From Atopsyche davidsoni (Eukaryota; Arthropoda; Insecta; Trichoptera; Hydrobiosidae), in the NCBI GenBank assembly GCA_022113835.1, contig JAILWY010000027.1:4838501-4902500 (forward strand): a stretch of 64,000 bases of DNA, written 5' to 3'. The translations under genes and the position numbers were made by a program. Of this stretch, positions 33,900 through 45,426 are shown in pieces. How positions within the stretch are numbered: the first letter of the stretch is position 1; every line of letters starts with the position of its first letter. A model generated the notes under the pieces. That model ran no database searches. It saw only the letters and a program-made list of their open reading frames with translations, and was not told the DNA's origin.

Positions 33900-34920
33900 T
33901 TGCTACCCCTTCTATACCCCTGAAAGTCTGCACGCACTCGCAGCAGAGCCTCAGGTTGCTGGCGAGGCTGTTTCTTTCATCTTTGTGTGTAAAATGATTT
34001 GCTCTCGTTTGAGAATAAATTCGTGCATCTCAAAGCACTTTTTTCCCTAATTTCCTCAAATAGATTTGTATACATTCCAGGTAGATATGTCGATTGTAAG
34101 CGTTTCTCAGCCGTAGAGTAATACTTGTAAAATTACAAATAAATAATGCCCATTCTATTTTAATCTTTATTATATCTGCAAATTGTCTGCATGATAGGTT
34201 TCAAAGATTAAAACTCTTAAGTTCTTTGAAATAAAGCAAACATTAATAAAGGCAGTGCAAATATTTACTCTCGTTTCCTTAATTTGAATATAAAAAGATT
34301 TCCATTTTTTAAAACGCGGATAAAGTCTACAACAAGGCTGTCCTATAGACTCTGCAGTATCGCAGGTCTTTTAAAAATATTTGTTTTAATCAACGCAGAT
34401 TTCGGCGCAGCTTTTTATAAAGCTTTAAAAAAAGACTACCGCAACGACGAGATCGTTCATTATTCCTTTTTAATTTTATTTTCGCCTGTCCTAAACGGCG
34501 GCCAATCCACTCGTAATCAAATAAACAGCCTCCAGAATGTAAAGTAGGCCCGAGAATACATTCTAAATAACAGGGCCGAGAAAAACAAAGATAGCGAGAA
34601 GAAAAAAAAAACTGACGAGCAGTTCTCATTAAAACGCCTGCCAACCTCTTTTAATTTATTCAAAGTCTCTTTTTTCAGCGGTAACGCGCCCGAAGCCTGA
34701 AGGACACAATCAAGATCCCAATGACAAAAGCACTTCTCGCGACCAAGTGAAATATTGCCGCGTTGCTGTGTCCGCCTTGCGGAATTTCACACTAAACTTT
34801 ATGGCCATTTATTACAATCCCCGGCACCAGAGCCTTCGCCCTCCGCCCTTCCCCCCCCCCCCCGCCACGAGCAACCTTGAAACCCTCCCTTCCTGACGTC
34901 ACGCTATTTTTCAGTGTATC
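33900..34920. promoter_or_regulatory. Composite of GC-richer blocks
   Basis: A short block at 33900-34010 (CGCACTCGCAGCAGAGCC) is separated by AT-rich DNA from a broader one at 34300-34920. The latter has CCGCAACGACGAG, ACCTTGAAACCC and TGACGTCACG, a CRE palindrome near 34895. Frames of 87 and 84 codons overlap on opposite strands near 34284-34644. An acceptor-like TTTTTTCAG occurs at 34678. No gene is recognised. Confidence 0.28.
34851..34863. repeat. Poly-C run of 13
   Basis: A run of 13 C preceded by CCCTCCGCCCTT. Its complement is G-rich and could form a quadruplex; the C strand could form an i-motif. Unusual in this AT-rich background, and a possible assembly or sequencing weak point. 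Confidence 0.8.
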
Positions 34921-36160
34921 AAATTTTTTTGATGTGACTTATTGACGTTTATAAATTTCATAGTTTTTTCCAGAACTTTTTTTTTATTATATAAAATATT
35001 CGATAGCTGTGATAAACACGCTTGGCGATATACAAAAAAACTCTTTCATTAATTTTTATCAATTTTCACGTAAATGTCTTTATTTAAAAAGCTAGACATA
35101 CATTCTTCTATTTCAAATGCAAATATAGTGTATGCCCAATTTCATCAATGTTTAATGCACATTATAAAACAAATAATAAAAATGCTTGACAATGTTGATG
35201 TTTTGACGCAGATGATTCAAAAGTTTTCTAGATATTAAAATACATTGTTTGATTAAGAGAAATAAATAAAATTATGTTTAAAAATACTAATAAGTCACCG
35301 CCAGATATAATTTACTTTACTTAAGTATAGTTATTTATTAAACTTATATTCAGTTGTTAATTAATTGACTGATAAGAACGCAAAGACTTAGTAAAAAATA
35401 ATATTATATTATTTTATCAAAATGATTGTACATTTTGGTTAGAAATATAATTAAATGATTACGTGCGTTATTCTTCTTTTCATGTTATATAAAGTTGTAT
35501 CAATTAATTTAATTATATTATGATACCGTTGTTAGTTCTTATGCGAATGATCGAATACAAACGCACAAATGTTATGCACAAGGCACACATTATATCGTTT
35601 ATGCAACGCCTCAAAACAATTTAAATAGTTTCAACACTTAAGAAAAAAGTATTGTCGGTTTAATATACGCTTACATATACCAGAATTACCAACAAAAACG
35701 TAATTTATGATTTTCGAGAAAATTCGGGCTTGAAAATGTACGGGCTATTAAGCAAGGTATGTTTAAAAACGTTTGAGGGTTTTATTTGACTTACTCGTAA
35801 CACGAATCATTCCGATTCATAAAGCTCCTTATGAAGCTGTAAAGAGGTATCGCCTTTAAGTGCTACGTAAACTTAGATCTTACCGTGCAAGCTTTGTTGA
35901 AGGATAGCCTATAATTTCTACTACACTAACTTACATTTCTGTATACTTTGTAGGGATTGTGCTGTGAATTATCTTGGCAAGGGCGTAAATAAGGTCTGCT
36001 TTATTTATTTAAATAAAATTATTATTCGTCTTTGAAAATGACTTAATCATATTACCGTCTTCAGCGTTGTACGTCAAATGAAGGATATCTATGCCAAGGC
36101 GATTCTCGGAAGTAAATTTTGCTGATTTTTTTATTGATAAGGCTGAGTTATTTCCTTCTT
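34921..36160. other. Mostly AT-rich stretch
   Basis: A slightly less AT-rich patch occurs at about 35800-35980. No gene or repeat signal. Confidence 0.45.
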
Positions 36161-36238
36161 AGTTTCTCGGTCCTCTGAGTTTTCAGTTATTATCACAGAC
36201 AAGAAAACTCCAGAGACAAAAAAGGATTACGAGAAACT
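36161..36238 (+). other. Imperfect 78-nt RNA-hairpin-like inverted repeat
   Basis: AGTTTCTCG (36161-36169) pairs with CGAGAAACT (36230-36238). CTCTGAGTTTTC (36173-36184) pairs with GAAAACTCCAGAG (36203-36215) with one bulge. The terminal loop is 18 nt, and a 14-nt asymmetric loop lies on the 3' side. The asymmetry argues against a canonical pre-miRNA. It may be a foldback relic or a structured element. Confidence 0.3.
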
Positions 36239-36249
36239 TATCAGTATAA

Positions 36250-36790
36250 ATAAAGAACTCACTTTTATCTACGTTATTAAATAGAAGAGAGCTGAGTAAG
36301 CAGTTTTTTTTTTTTTCACCAAAAAATATAATTCTACTTTGTAACTATTGGTTATAAGAACCTGGACTCAAGATAATTTTTTATAAGTAATAATTATTTT
36401 ATATTTAGTTTTGAAATAAGAAAAAGTTTTATTTTATATTATTAATCCTGCTTTTAAGAACACGTTTTCACGAACAGTTAGACAAATTATGTTTTGATAA
36501 GTGTAAAAAAATTATTATGATATGATTTATAAAATGACCTTTATTCAAAATGACAAATTGTATTATAATAAATATTATTACACATTTTAGTAGAAATATA
36601 TTTTAGCTTTAATTCATTCCAACTTAAACATACGTCTCGAGTTTAGATAGTGTAATGTAAAACTCAAGTATTTAATAAAATGCTTTATATTACTCTTCAT
36701 TTTTGTATGATTTATAGAAAGCAATTGAATTGAAATTATTACGTTAAATTTTTTTACACCTGGAGTACTTACGTGATGTATATTTGGGGC
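36250..36790. other. AT-rich noncoding stretch
   Basis: Background DNA with a T run at 36303-36316. Confidence 0.5.
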
Positions 36791-36794
36791 ATAA

Positions 36795-37150
36795 TTTAAA
36801 TTAAATCGTAGCTACCCTAGTGGGCAAGTATCAAGTTTCGTTAGTAACAGGGCGCCCAGAAGTGGGATCCCTTATTATACAATAATAATATAGAAATCGA
36901 TAAGTGCTTTATCATTGCGATTCTTGTCAGCTCAGCGAGAGCCTCCTCTGACTCAGAAGATAGGCCGAGGGAAACTGCTTGTAACAATAGTTAGCGGAAC
37001 AAACTTGAAGCAGGTAGCCGTTGCTCCTCGGGTTAATGTGGATTGTGTACGAAGTTTGGTGAACTAGCCCGCGGAATTTCGCCTTGCTGTTTAGGGGCTC
37101 TAGAGTCAGGGCCAGGTGTGTGTCGTAGCGAATTATTTTGGAAAATTAGT
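36795..37150. promoter_or_regulatory. GC-richer block, candidate enhancer
   Basis: About 350 bp with CAGGGCGCCCAG, ATCGATAAGTGCTTTATCATTGCG (two GATA-type words facing each other near 36897-36916), GCCCGCGGAATTTCGCC and TTGCTCCTCGGG. No frame of note. Lies beside the SINE-like head at 37177. Confidence 0.33.
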
Positions 37151-37176
37151 TGGGTAAGTTGTAAATGATGCAAAGC

Positions 37177-37262
37177 AGGGGCAAGAATCGAGCTGCACTA
37201 ACCCCGGGCAAGGGACCAGAGGATCAAAACGTCTTATATAATTGAGCTACCAGAAGGAATTT
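37177..37262 (-). repeat. tRNA-derived SINE-like head
   Basis: On the minus strand there is a TAGCTCAATTATATAAGAC segment (plus 37232-37250) matching the D-arm/A-box region of tRNAs, a central pairable segment, and a T-arm relic (GCAGCTCGATTCTTGC; plus 37181-37196) with mismatches in its stem. Spacing between A- and B-box regions is tRNA-like. No intact tRNA fold, so a diverged SINE 5' end or tRNA pseudogene. Confidence 0.45.
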
Positions 37263-38870
37263 CCAGGTACTGTTTGAATATACTTACTGGAATATATCTA
37301 TGATAACTACAACTGTTGTTATGGTCGCTACTTTCAAAGAAAAAGTTTGAAAATGATCATGATAGAAAACACTAAAAACAGACCAAAACAAGTTTTATTT
37401 TTTTTTATAAAAAAAGGCATAATCGAAAATAAAGATAAATAATGTTGTGTATTTAATTTTTAAAAAAAGATGTATTTTAAATACACAAACATTATAAATT
37501 GCCAGAAAAATGCGACCTGAAATTATTCAGGTGAGATCGTGCCTCATTTTTACGTGAATTCAAAGTTTCAGCAGAACTTTCCCCGTTGCTTATTATACAG
37601 AATCTAAAAGGCTATACATATTTATGATTTAACTGACGCTTTTCAGCCCACACCTACTTTACTAACATTCAGAAATATACCCTTACAGCAATCCCTTCAT
37701 TTTGGAATGGAATATTTACTTGTTATATACGGCTAAAAATTAATACGAAAGGATTTTAATATAATGGACTAATAAACAATATATATTGTTATAGATACAT
37801 TATGAATTTGTATTCTCAGTAAAGTAATTTAATTATCTCTACCCATATAGATTTTTAATCTCAGAACTGGTGTTTAAATAAAAAATACATATTTATAATT
37901 TCAAAATTCTTGGTTTTCCACGAATATTGTTTCACTATTTAAGCATTTACATATTAAGATAGTTTAAGATATCATGGAAAGTGGCATTTTTTATATTTAA
38001 AATTAATTACACAAATTCATAAAATCTACGATCCAAAACCATATGAGAATAGGCCACGAAAAAAGAAGCAGTCGGAAGCATTCACAATCAAATACTTATA
38101 TTATTGTTTACTTCATTTCAAAGACGATGTTTCTTGAAATACTTATATTCCCTTTGAATTAGAAAATAATTTAAAAGATCATCAAAATTTAAGACTTTTA
38201 AAGCTCTTCTAAGATTCGAAGCCTCTCTAAGCTCAAAACGCCTTATTCAGCATGTATACATGCCTAAAATTTCATAACAAGTCGACAAATAAATATAATA
38301 TCTGAAATTTTAATACAATGTATATTATCCACTTCTTATAAAAGTATTTGAGAGTATTTCTATAGTACTTTAAATACATTTTGCTAAAACTTCTAATGAA
38401 ATAAAATTAATTATTAGTTAACATGCTTTAATTTCATTATTAAGGAAAAAGTCAACTAGAATCAATAAATCAAGTTATTAAATTATGTAACAATTTGTCG
38501 ATTACAATGTAATATCCTGTATTAATAATACATGCTTGTGAAGTTATTAAATTTATGACATGACAACATAAATTCCGACGATTTGATCTTCGTTGGAAAG
38601 CTAAATTTTGAACAGATGTTGTAAGACTTTGGTGTTTGTATTAAACACTCTATGAGGTGGATCAAATTGTTTTTACACATGTTTAATATATAAAGGCGTT
38701 GTGAAATTAATATTGTATTTATATTTTTTCATAATATAATGTTCGAAGAGAAATATAGATATATAAAAAAAAAAACAAAACACAAGATATATATTTTAAT
38801 AAACCGTTATTAAATATACTGACTTATATGAAAAAACATCAAATAGTTTTCCGTAGGGTTCTAAGGCTTA
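37263..38870. other. AT-rich noncoding stretch
   Basis: No coding, repeat or RNA signal noticed. Confidence 0.5.
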
Positions 38871-38871
38871 G

Positions 38872-39100
38872 TATCTTCAATATTTACGAAAACGATTCCC
38901 ACACAAAACGACGAGAAAAATCATCAAAAAGTTTTTTCACGACACCGGTGGGACTCAAACCCACACCTCCACCGTTATCGCGGCCAGGTACACTCACCAG
39001 TTAATCTTAACTAGTTCGAATCCCACCGGTGTTGTAAAGTTCTTTTCGAGGATTTTGCTAGACGTTTCATATGTGAATCGATTTTATAAAAATGATATAC
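38872..39100. mobile_element. Second-type long-TIR element with tRNA-like core
   Basis: Left (38872-38960) and right (39014-39100) arms are inverted copies over about 85 bp with moderate divergence. Their inner ends share ACACCGGTGGGA. The core read on the minus strand has a perfect five-base-pair T-arm, GTGGG-TTTGAGT-CCCAC (plus 38948-38964), preceded by an anticodon-like arm and a degenerate D-arm-like segment. Architecture matches the 10.7 and 45.5 kb elements, but the arm sequences are mostly different. No transposase frame and no clear target duplication. Confidence 0.7.
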
Positions 39101-39481
39101 ACGAAAAACCTGCATGGATGATAAATACGGAGTTGAAGATATAAATAATTGAAAAGTGATTTTTCACGGCAAAGATGTAAGCAGTTGATTTTTAGTGAAA
39201 ATTACTTTTGATTTAATTGTACAAAATTCAAATGATTTTTTTAAAACCAATTTAATTAAATGTTTTTTTCCAAATTTAAGAACGCATAAAAAAAATCTCT
39301 CGTGAAATGTTCGCACCCGAAGTTGTGGTGATTTTGTGATGATAGCCTCTTTTGTCGAATATATTCCATCCCTTGTACATAAAGCAGCGTTAAAGTAGAG
39401 ATTTGCGAACAAATAGCAAGGCCTAAGGAATTTCTCAGCGCGAGATGACAGTATTTATTACTTAATAAAAACAGTCGCATA

Positions 39482-39790
39482 ATGAAAGCTGTAAAAAAAA
39501 TTCAATTATTTTTAACACCACATTATATTCAGAAGAGACTACTGGCATTTTACGACGGAGATAGGGTTGAAAAACAACGGGATGAAAGTGATTCTGAAAG
39601 GGATGTATTTCCGGTTCCTGCGGGGGTAGGCAAACTAACCTACGGCGAAACCTTTCTAAAGTTTATTACAAAAAACAAACGTTTTTTAATACCTGGAATT
39701 GTAGAGTTATTTGAGGAATACAAGGTTGTAACTGAAAGTTTTGGTCTCGGTGTTATATCAAATATACTTTCTCAGATATTATTTTTATAA
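39482..39790 (+). CDS. 102-codon ATG frame, no recognised family
   Basis: Starts at an ATG (MKAVKKIQLFL...) and ends at TAA with no splice break. The middle is hydrophilic and charged (RVEKQRDESDSERD) followed by PVPAGVGKLTYGE; the C-terminus is hydrophobic. Part of the frame (39540-39720) is less AT-rich than its flanks. No signal peptide or domain I know. It may be a chance frame, an orphan gene, or a decayed repeat gene. Confidence 0.15.
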   Translation: MKAVKKIQLFLTPHYIQKRLLAFYDGDRVEKQRDESDSERDVFPVPAGVGKLTYGETFLKFITKNKRFLIPGIVELFEEYKVVTESFGLGVISNILSQILFL

Positions 39791-40026
39791 TTCTTTCGAA
39801 CTCATATTTCAATTTATTGAAAAATATATAAGTAATATAAAATATTTAACTATTATATCAAATAATTCTTTTTTTGTATGTTTGTGACAGCTGAAATGTT
39901 ATCCTAAATAAACTATAATTTAAAAAGATATATTATTAAAACAAGATCTAAAAAATGAACATGGCTGAGTTTGAAACATTTCAAGAGATTACCGATGTTT
40001 AAAAAAATACTGCATTGACAGAAAGA

Positions 40027-40094
40027 CTCAAATATTTTATTTTATGTATTATAATGGAATTCCACTAAGTACTCCTTGTCAAAAATATTGAATA
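40027..40094 (-). repeat. Hairpin-family repeat, copy 4
   Basis: The reverse complement aligns with copy 1 over the ATTCAATATTTTTGACA...AGTACTT.GTGGAATTCCA segment and onward into the AATAAAATA...TTGAG segment, with a few substitutions. The GTGATTTTCC hairpin arm is absent, so this copy is truncated. Confidence 0.55.
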
Positions 40095-42855
40095 TAAAAA
40101 TTAAACCCATGAAAAAATCTAATCCTTATGTAAGTTTCCAACAAATATTATATATTTTGTTTGATTACTTGCTTGATGCACACTCTACTATGTTTTTCAA
40201 TAAAATAAAATAAAAACAAATGGATTAGTATACTTTAAACTTTATTGTCATATAAATAGTAATTGCTTTTTCGTATTACAGATGCCTCGTCAAACAGATT
40301 TACGCACCAACGACCGATAAACGCTTCTGGAAATTTTTAAATCTAATATAAAATTTAAATTGAAAAAAATTCAATTTAAATCGTATAATGCAACATTAAA
40401 CCACTATAAAGAAATAAAGTGACAAAAATGCAAATAAATATATATTTAAAAAATATAAATGAAGCGCTTATTATTTGTGTATTTTGGAAAATCTAGATGT
40501 ATGGTTTAAAACTGTTATTATTAAGAACTGTACATGATTTCTTCGGATAGTTTGTATACCAAAACGCAAGTCCGTGTTTATTGTATAGACCTTCAGATAA
40601 GTTTGCGTCAAATAGAAATATTAGGGTTTCAGGAAGGGTTGTTGAACCCGAGAGAGAGAGATAGAGAGAAAGAGCCTCCAGTCCGGGTCCAAGACATTAA
40701 AAACAAATGAGTTGAGGTTCGGGTTTGGAAAAAAATCGGACCACATTTGGGGTTTTTGCTTACATTTAATTTGTTCAACGGGAGTGCTGCGTTGATTTTG
40801 GGTTGTTTATTTTTTATGTATCCTGAGTAGTTGGGCAAGAAACCTCAAAGTTTTTAAGATAGTGGTATCAAAGTATTGATAAAAATTTTAACGCCAGCCT
40901 AATACAAAAAAATTGCTTGCTAATTTGCAATTTATTATTTTTTCAATTTACGTAAGACAATTTATAGAAGATTTATAAACTTTAATTTAATATTTAAAAC
41001 AGAATGTTATTTGTGTAAAGTATTCAATAATATTTTACAACTTTCGTCATATTTTATTGTTCTTCACATAAATACGAAAAAAAAATTCTCTGAAATGAGA
41101 AAGCCTGCATGTGATAGCGGTAAAACAATTATACCCGTAAAATAATAAATCATTTCGGAGATACAATACAACTTAGATACAATTAGTAGAAATGAAAATA
41201 TTTGAGCCATAACTCAGCCATATCAAAATCTTCATTCGTAATGCTAGACAGAATCCTTACCAGTAAAGAAGGACTTTAAGCTAACATTAAAATTTAAATT
41301 GAAAATTAGTCGAAAGGTGAACAAATATTAGTTTCTATGATACTTTTGTGAAGACATTGAATTTTCACATAGACTGAAGATCGCTTTTGCTTGTTAATAT
41401 AATATGACACATAATAGTGTTATGCTCTTTGAATGATAAATATATTAACAAGCCTTATTTCCAAGAAAAAAAAACTTTATCTCGAGCAGATCATATCTTC
41501 AAAGTAATAAAAGTATTGCTACATACTTTTTTTTTGGTGGTTTTTACAAAATAAGTATTGGAAAAATAAATTTTAAATCTTGTTTTAATTACTAAAATAA
41601 CAAACATGATTAGGCTTCAAGGTTTTTGAGCAACATTGCTTGGCACTTCGGAAGCCATCAGATCGTCGGAAGTCAAAGTAACTTACTTAATTATTTAAGA
41701 TTGTGAGGACTGAATAAGGCGTTGATCTGTTAATTTATTAATTATATTTTTAAGCTAAGTCTAAGTATTCACAATACGGATGATTCTAAAAATCTTGATA
41801 TTATTATATGTTGTTTGAATATTCATATATTTTTCTTAATGGATTATTGAAAGTTAGACTTCAACTTTTGGTATGACATAACAGTTTGGATAGTTCTATT
41901 GTGTACGTAGAATATCAAAAAGTACAGTATGATCTCTGATTTGTATGATGCTTGAAGGATAGATACAGACAAGTAATTTTGGTTTAATTTAACGTAATAC
42001 AGAATATAAAATTAACAAGTCATATAAAATTAATATTTTTTGTGAATATTGAGTATTACTCGTTGTATTTAAATACTTCCAAAGCAGGTTTCTTTATCGT
42101 GATGCTTATATGCATTAATATGCTATATAGCTAGTGAAGCTACATATGTACGAGATAATTACGTTTTATTTAAAATAAAGTCGCAGGTAATGTTCACAGG
42201 CGCAAGCTACAGGCAACATTTCCTACATATAAAAAGATAATGTCCATAAAATACGGGCGAGAAAATGCACTCATCTGAATTGCTACAAGCATTCCTGTGG
42301 GAAAAACACGTTTTCATTTATATTCATACATAAAACACAGAAAAGAAAAACACAACTTGATTCCAATTGCTTAACTTTTTAAATTACAACAATTACCCTC
42401 AAATCAACAATATACGATTAGTTGTAAAATATTTTTAATGAGTAAAACCATTTTCTTTAAAAAAGGGGGTGAGAAATTACATGAAATTTAAGCGTTTGAA
42501 AAAAAACAGCTCGAGTTTAACAAAGCATGGCCATCGGATTTTGGGCCGACACTTTTAAGACAAGAAACAAGTAAACAGGTAATTGAAATCTCAACAAGTA
42601 TAGGAGATCGCAAAGTTCATAGTACGAACAAATAACTAAACTACACCAAGCCACTTGTTAAAAGGAAAAGCTACATTAGAGCGAGTCCAAAGTTCTGACA
42701 AGAAAGTTTAAAATAAAATCATAACTTTTGAGTCTAAGTAGCAGACCAAAACCTCTTAAACCTACTCGTATTATTATTTCAATTTATTACTAACCATTTA
42801 TTGTTCAAGCTTATAACAATTAAATTAAAAATGATGATTGAGTACGTGAACATAA
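40095..42855. other. AT-rich stretch with GA microsatellite
   Basis: A GA-rich simple repeat lies at about 40650-40674, inside a 69-codon minus frame (40629-40838) that I reject because it depends on that repeat. The rest is background DNA. Confidence 0.45.
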
Positions 42856-42879
42856 TGGAAAAATGTATACTTTCTCTAT

Positions 42880-43215
42880 GAACAGTGAGATGACTGCTGC
42901 ATGAATATCTCCGAGACCGATCCACAGTGTGTAAAAGGTTTTTGCGAGAGTTTGAGGTACGACCATTGCTCCGTGAAACTACCTGGCATAAGACCTGCGC
43001 CCAAGTACCCTGCGACTGTGGGTTTTATTACTTTACTGTGAAAAATACGGCCCCTGAAAAAGATAGAGTCCCCTCCCTGATGATATAGCCGCACAGGTGA
43101 AAAAGGTAGCCGGGGATGGGGATTGCATTGACCCGGAAATTAGGTTTGTTTAATGCCATTTCCTCTGCAGGCGCTCTAATTTTTTGACTTTGCAGCGAAT
43201 TGGGGACGAAGCTTT
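42880..43215. promoter_or_regulatory. GC-richer block, candidate regulatory element
   Basis: Words include CCGAGACCGATCC, ACCTGGCATAAGACCTGCGC and GTAGCCGGGGATGGGG. A 72-codon minus frame (42876-43094) has no motif. An AGTACTTGG-like family word is absent, so it is not part of the repeat families. Confidence 0.25.
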
Positions 43216-43701
43216 AGTGATTCCAAATTTATTATACCCGTAAAAAGAATTAGTTTTTTCAGATTTTATACCGAAGAATACAAAAGTTGATTACATATAA
43301 AAACTTGAAGAAAAAAAAATAGTGTTCAAGGTTGTGGAAAATATCCATACATGTACGTTTGTTTAAATTCTGCTGGGAGATGTAAATAATAATACAAGTT
43401 TCGTTTGGGTAAATAAATAGTTTAGACGCTTATCTGAGATTTTTACGCAAATTTTATATTTTAATTCTAAAAACTTGATATGTTCGGAAATTCATAAAAC
43501 AAGATCCCGTAAAGCCTGTAATGGGAAACATTTAGAAGCAATTGCAAGTGTTGATGTTTTATATATTACTGGAATTTGTCTTAATAACATGAAAAATGTC
43601 GGAGGTAAATTAAAAAAAGCCTATATCTTGAGGGTTTTTTCTCGTTTTATTTTCCTTTGAATCTGGAGACAATTTAAATCTTGAATGTAATTGAGTTTAT
43701 C

Positions 43702-43774
43702 GCTCCACCCGGACTCAAATTCCTGACCTAATCTACGTCGGTAAGCAAAAACGATCGCCACTATACTACGAGAC
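43702..43774 (-). repeat. tRNA-derived SINE-like head, 73 nt
   Basis: The minus strand begins GTCTCGTAGTATAGTGGCG, a clear tRNA-type A box (TAGTATAGTGG). It ends with a B-box-like GAATTTGAGTCC in a T-arm position. Overall spacing is that of a tRNA. Acceptor pairing depends on wobble pairs and the anticodon arm is not convincing. It resembles the Asp/Gly-type tRNA heads of insect SINEs; the downstream tail was not delimited. Confidence 0.55.
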
Positions 43775-43840
43775 GGTGTCATTGAGAAAGAACAAAAGAT
43801 ACTTTATATAGCTCTGACCAGCTATATATATATTTATTGT

Positions 43841-43886
43841 AATTTAAAGACCATAAGCATATAATATTTATTATAATTAAAGACCA
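43841..43886. repeat. Imperfect 20-bp direct duplication
   Basis: TTTATTGTAATTTAAAGACCA and TTTATTATAATTAAAGACCA lie about 25 bp apart, next to a TA tract. A local duplication adjacent to the SINE-like head. Confidence 0.55.
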
Positions 43887-44825
43887 ATTTTTTGTTTACC
43901 GTGTAAAATGCTGAACGATTGATTATATTCGTAATGTTGTTTTCAATTCAATCAAGCGCATTAATGTCCATTATATTAATTTCTAGTTAATTCAGAAATT
44001 TCATAATTATTCAAAATAATACGCAATGAACTAAGTAAATTTATTTGCTGAAACAAAACTCAATTCTCTTGAACATTCCTTTATCCATATTTCACTCAAT
44101 TTACGTGAATTTAATTTTCTTTATTAAGACGCTTTATTGATTTAACGAGCCGCTTTTGTTGAAAGAGATTCGTGCCAAGGATCTCAGGTTTCTTATTATC
44201 AACCTCCATTTTACATCTGTATTTTGTCTTACAATTTACAAAATTCTTTTGTTCACTACAAAGGTTTTGAATACAATATATATTTGCTCAATGCAGAGAA
44301 AGTTAAAAATAAACATGTATCTGTCCACAATTAGTTGAATATATGTTTAAATTCCTAAAATCATTCAAATTTAATGAATATATAAATCATCAGGTAGCGA
44401 AGCAATAAAAATCATGAGTATAAGGCTTATTTTGTATAAGGCTTAAAATCCAACGTTATTTGTAAAATATAATTTAATTTATTAACAAGATAAAGCCACG
44501 AAAAGTCGATTAATTTATGAATAATTGAAGTGTTATTAATTTGATTTTCAATATGTGTAAACTTTAATCATTACACTTTTTCAGCAATTTACAGATATTA
44601 TTAATTCAACAAAAAAAAAGATCAAGAAGAAAACGTGTGAATTAATCAATTTCTTCATTTCATGTTTTATCATAAAATACACAGCGGATATTTTTCTTCA
44701 AAAATCAGAAGAAATATATATACACCGCCAATGAGATTCCATCGAACCCTTAACAAAATTTTGCTACCAACAAAGTCTTCATATATTATTTTTGGTTGAT
44801 TTCACAAAAAAAAAAAAACCAAAAA
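43887..44825. other. AT-rich noncoding stretch
   Basis: A tandem GTATAAGGCTTA word pair occurs near 44418-44446. Nothing else. Confidence 0.5.
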
Positions 44826-44829
44826 CGCA

Positions 44830-45120
44830 AATTGTTTTCACTCTGCCTTCAAGTTCCCCGGCACGATCACAAAGTTAACAACAATTTCCGGACCCGATGC
44901 AAACTCATATCTTTTTGTTTTCCGTGAAGGAACTTCGAGATATTTTGAGGAATGCTCGCTCGAAGAGACTGTAATTATCCGAATGTCCTCCATTGCGCTA
45001 CATGTGCTCCGGCCGCCATTTCACGGTAGCCACATGGAAGGGCCGTATAGATTAGATCGCCATCGTTAAATTCGGCTGTGAGTCCTCTGACCTGAAACCC
45101 CAAGTGCTGGAAGCCCGTGT
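44830..45120. promoter_or_regulatory. GC-richer block, candidate regulatory element
   Basis: Contains CCGGCCGCCATTTCACGG (YY1/Pho-type GCCAT core) near 45010-45027, CCACATGG, and ATTAGATCGCCATCG. No frame of note. Composition and length resemble the other candidate elements. Confidence 0.32.
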
Positions 45121-45426
45121 GAATAGACGCTACATTAAGTCGTGTGATTGAGTGAATGATTTGAATTGATTACATACAATAAAACCTGTGTTTTAATAGT
45201 ATTTTATATTGGCCATGGAAATATAAGCAAACACGTAACCCATATTTACTCATACAATACATATTTGCTTGTCGAATTATGCATGTTTGTAAAAGAGAAA
45301 AAACAAAAATGTTCAAAATCCTGACATAAAAATAATTATTATATCTATTTTTTGATTAAACAACGTCAATCAGATGCGTATTTATTACCCATTACGGGTT
45401 TGTTATATTATTACTAATATTATTTA

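Noticed and set aside
39164..39480. Minus-strand frames of 82 and 74 codons
   Set aside because: They overlap each other out of phase in AT-rich DNA and have no motif.
40629..40838. 69-codon minus frame
   Set aside because: Depends on the GA microsatellite, which translates as serine/leucine repeats.
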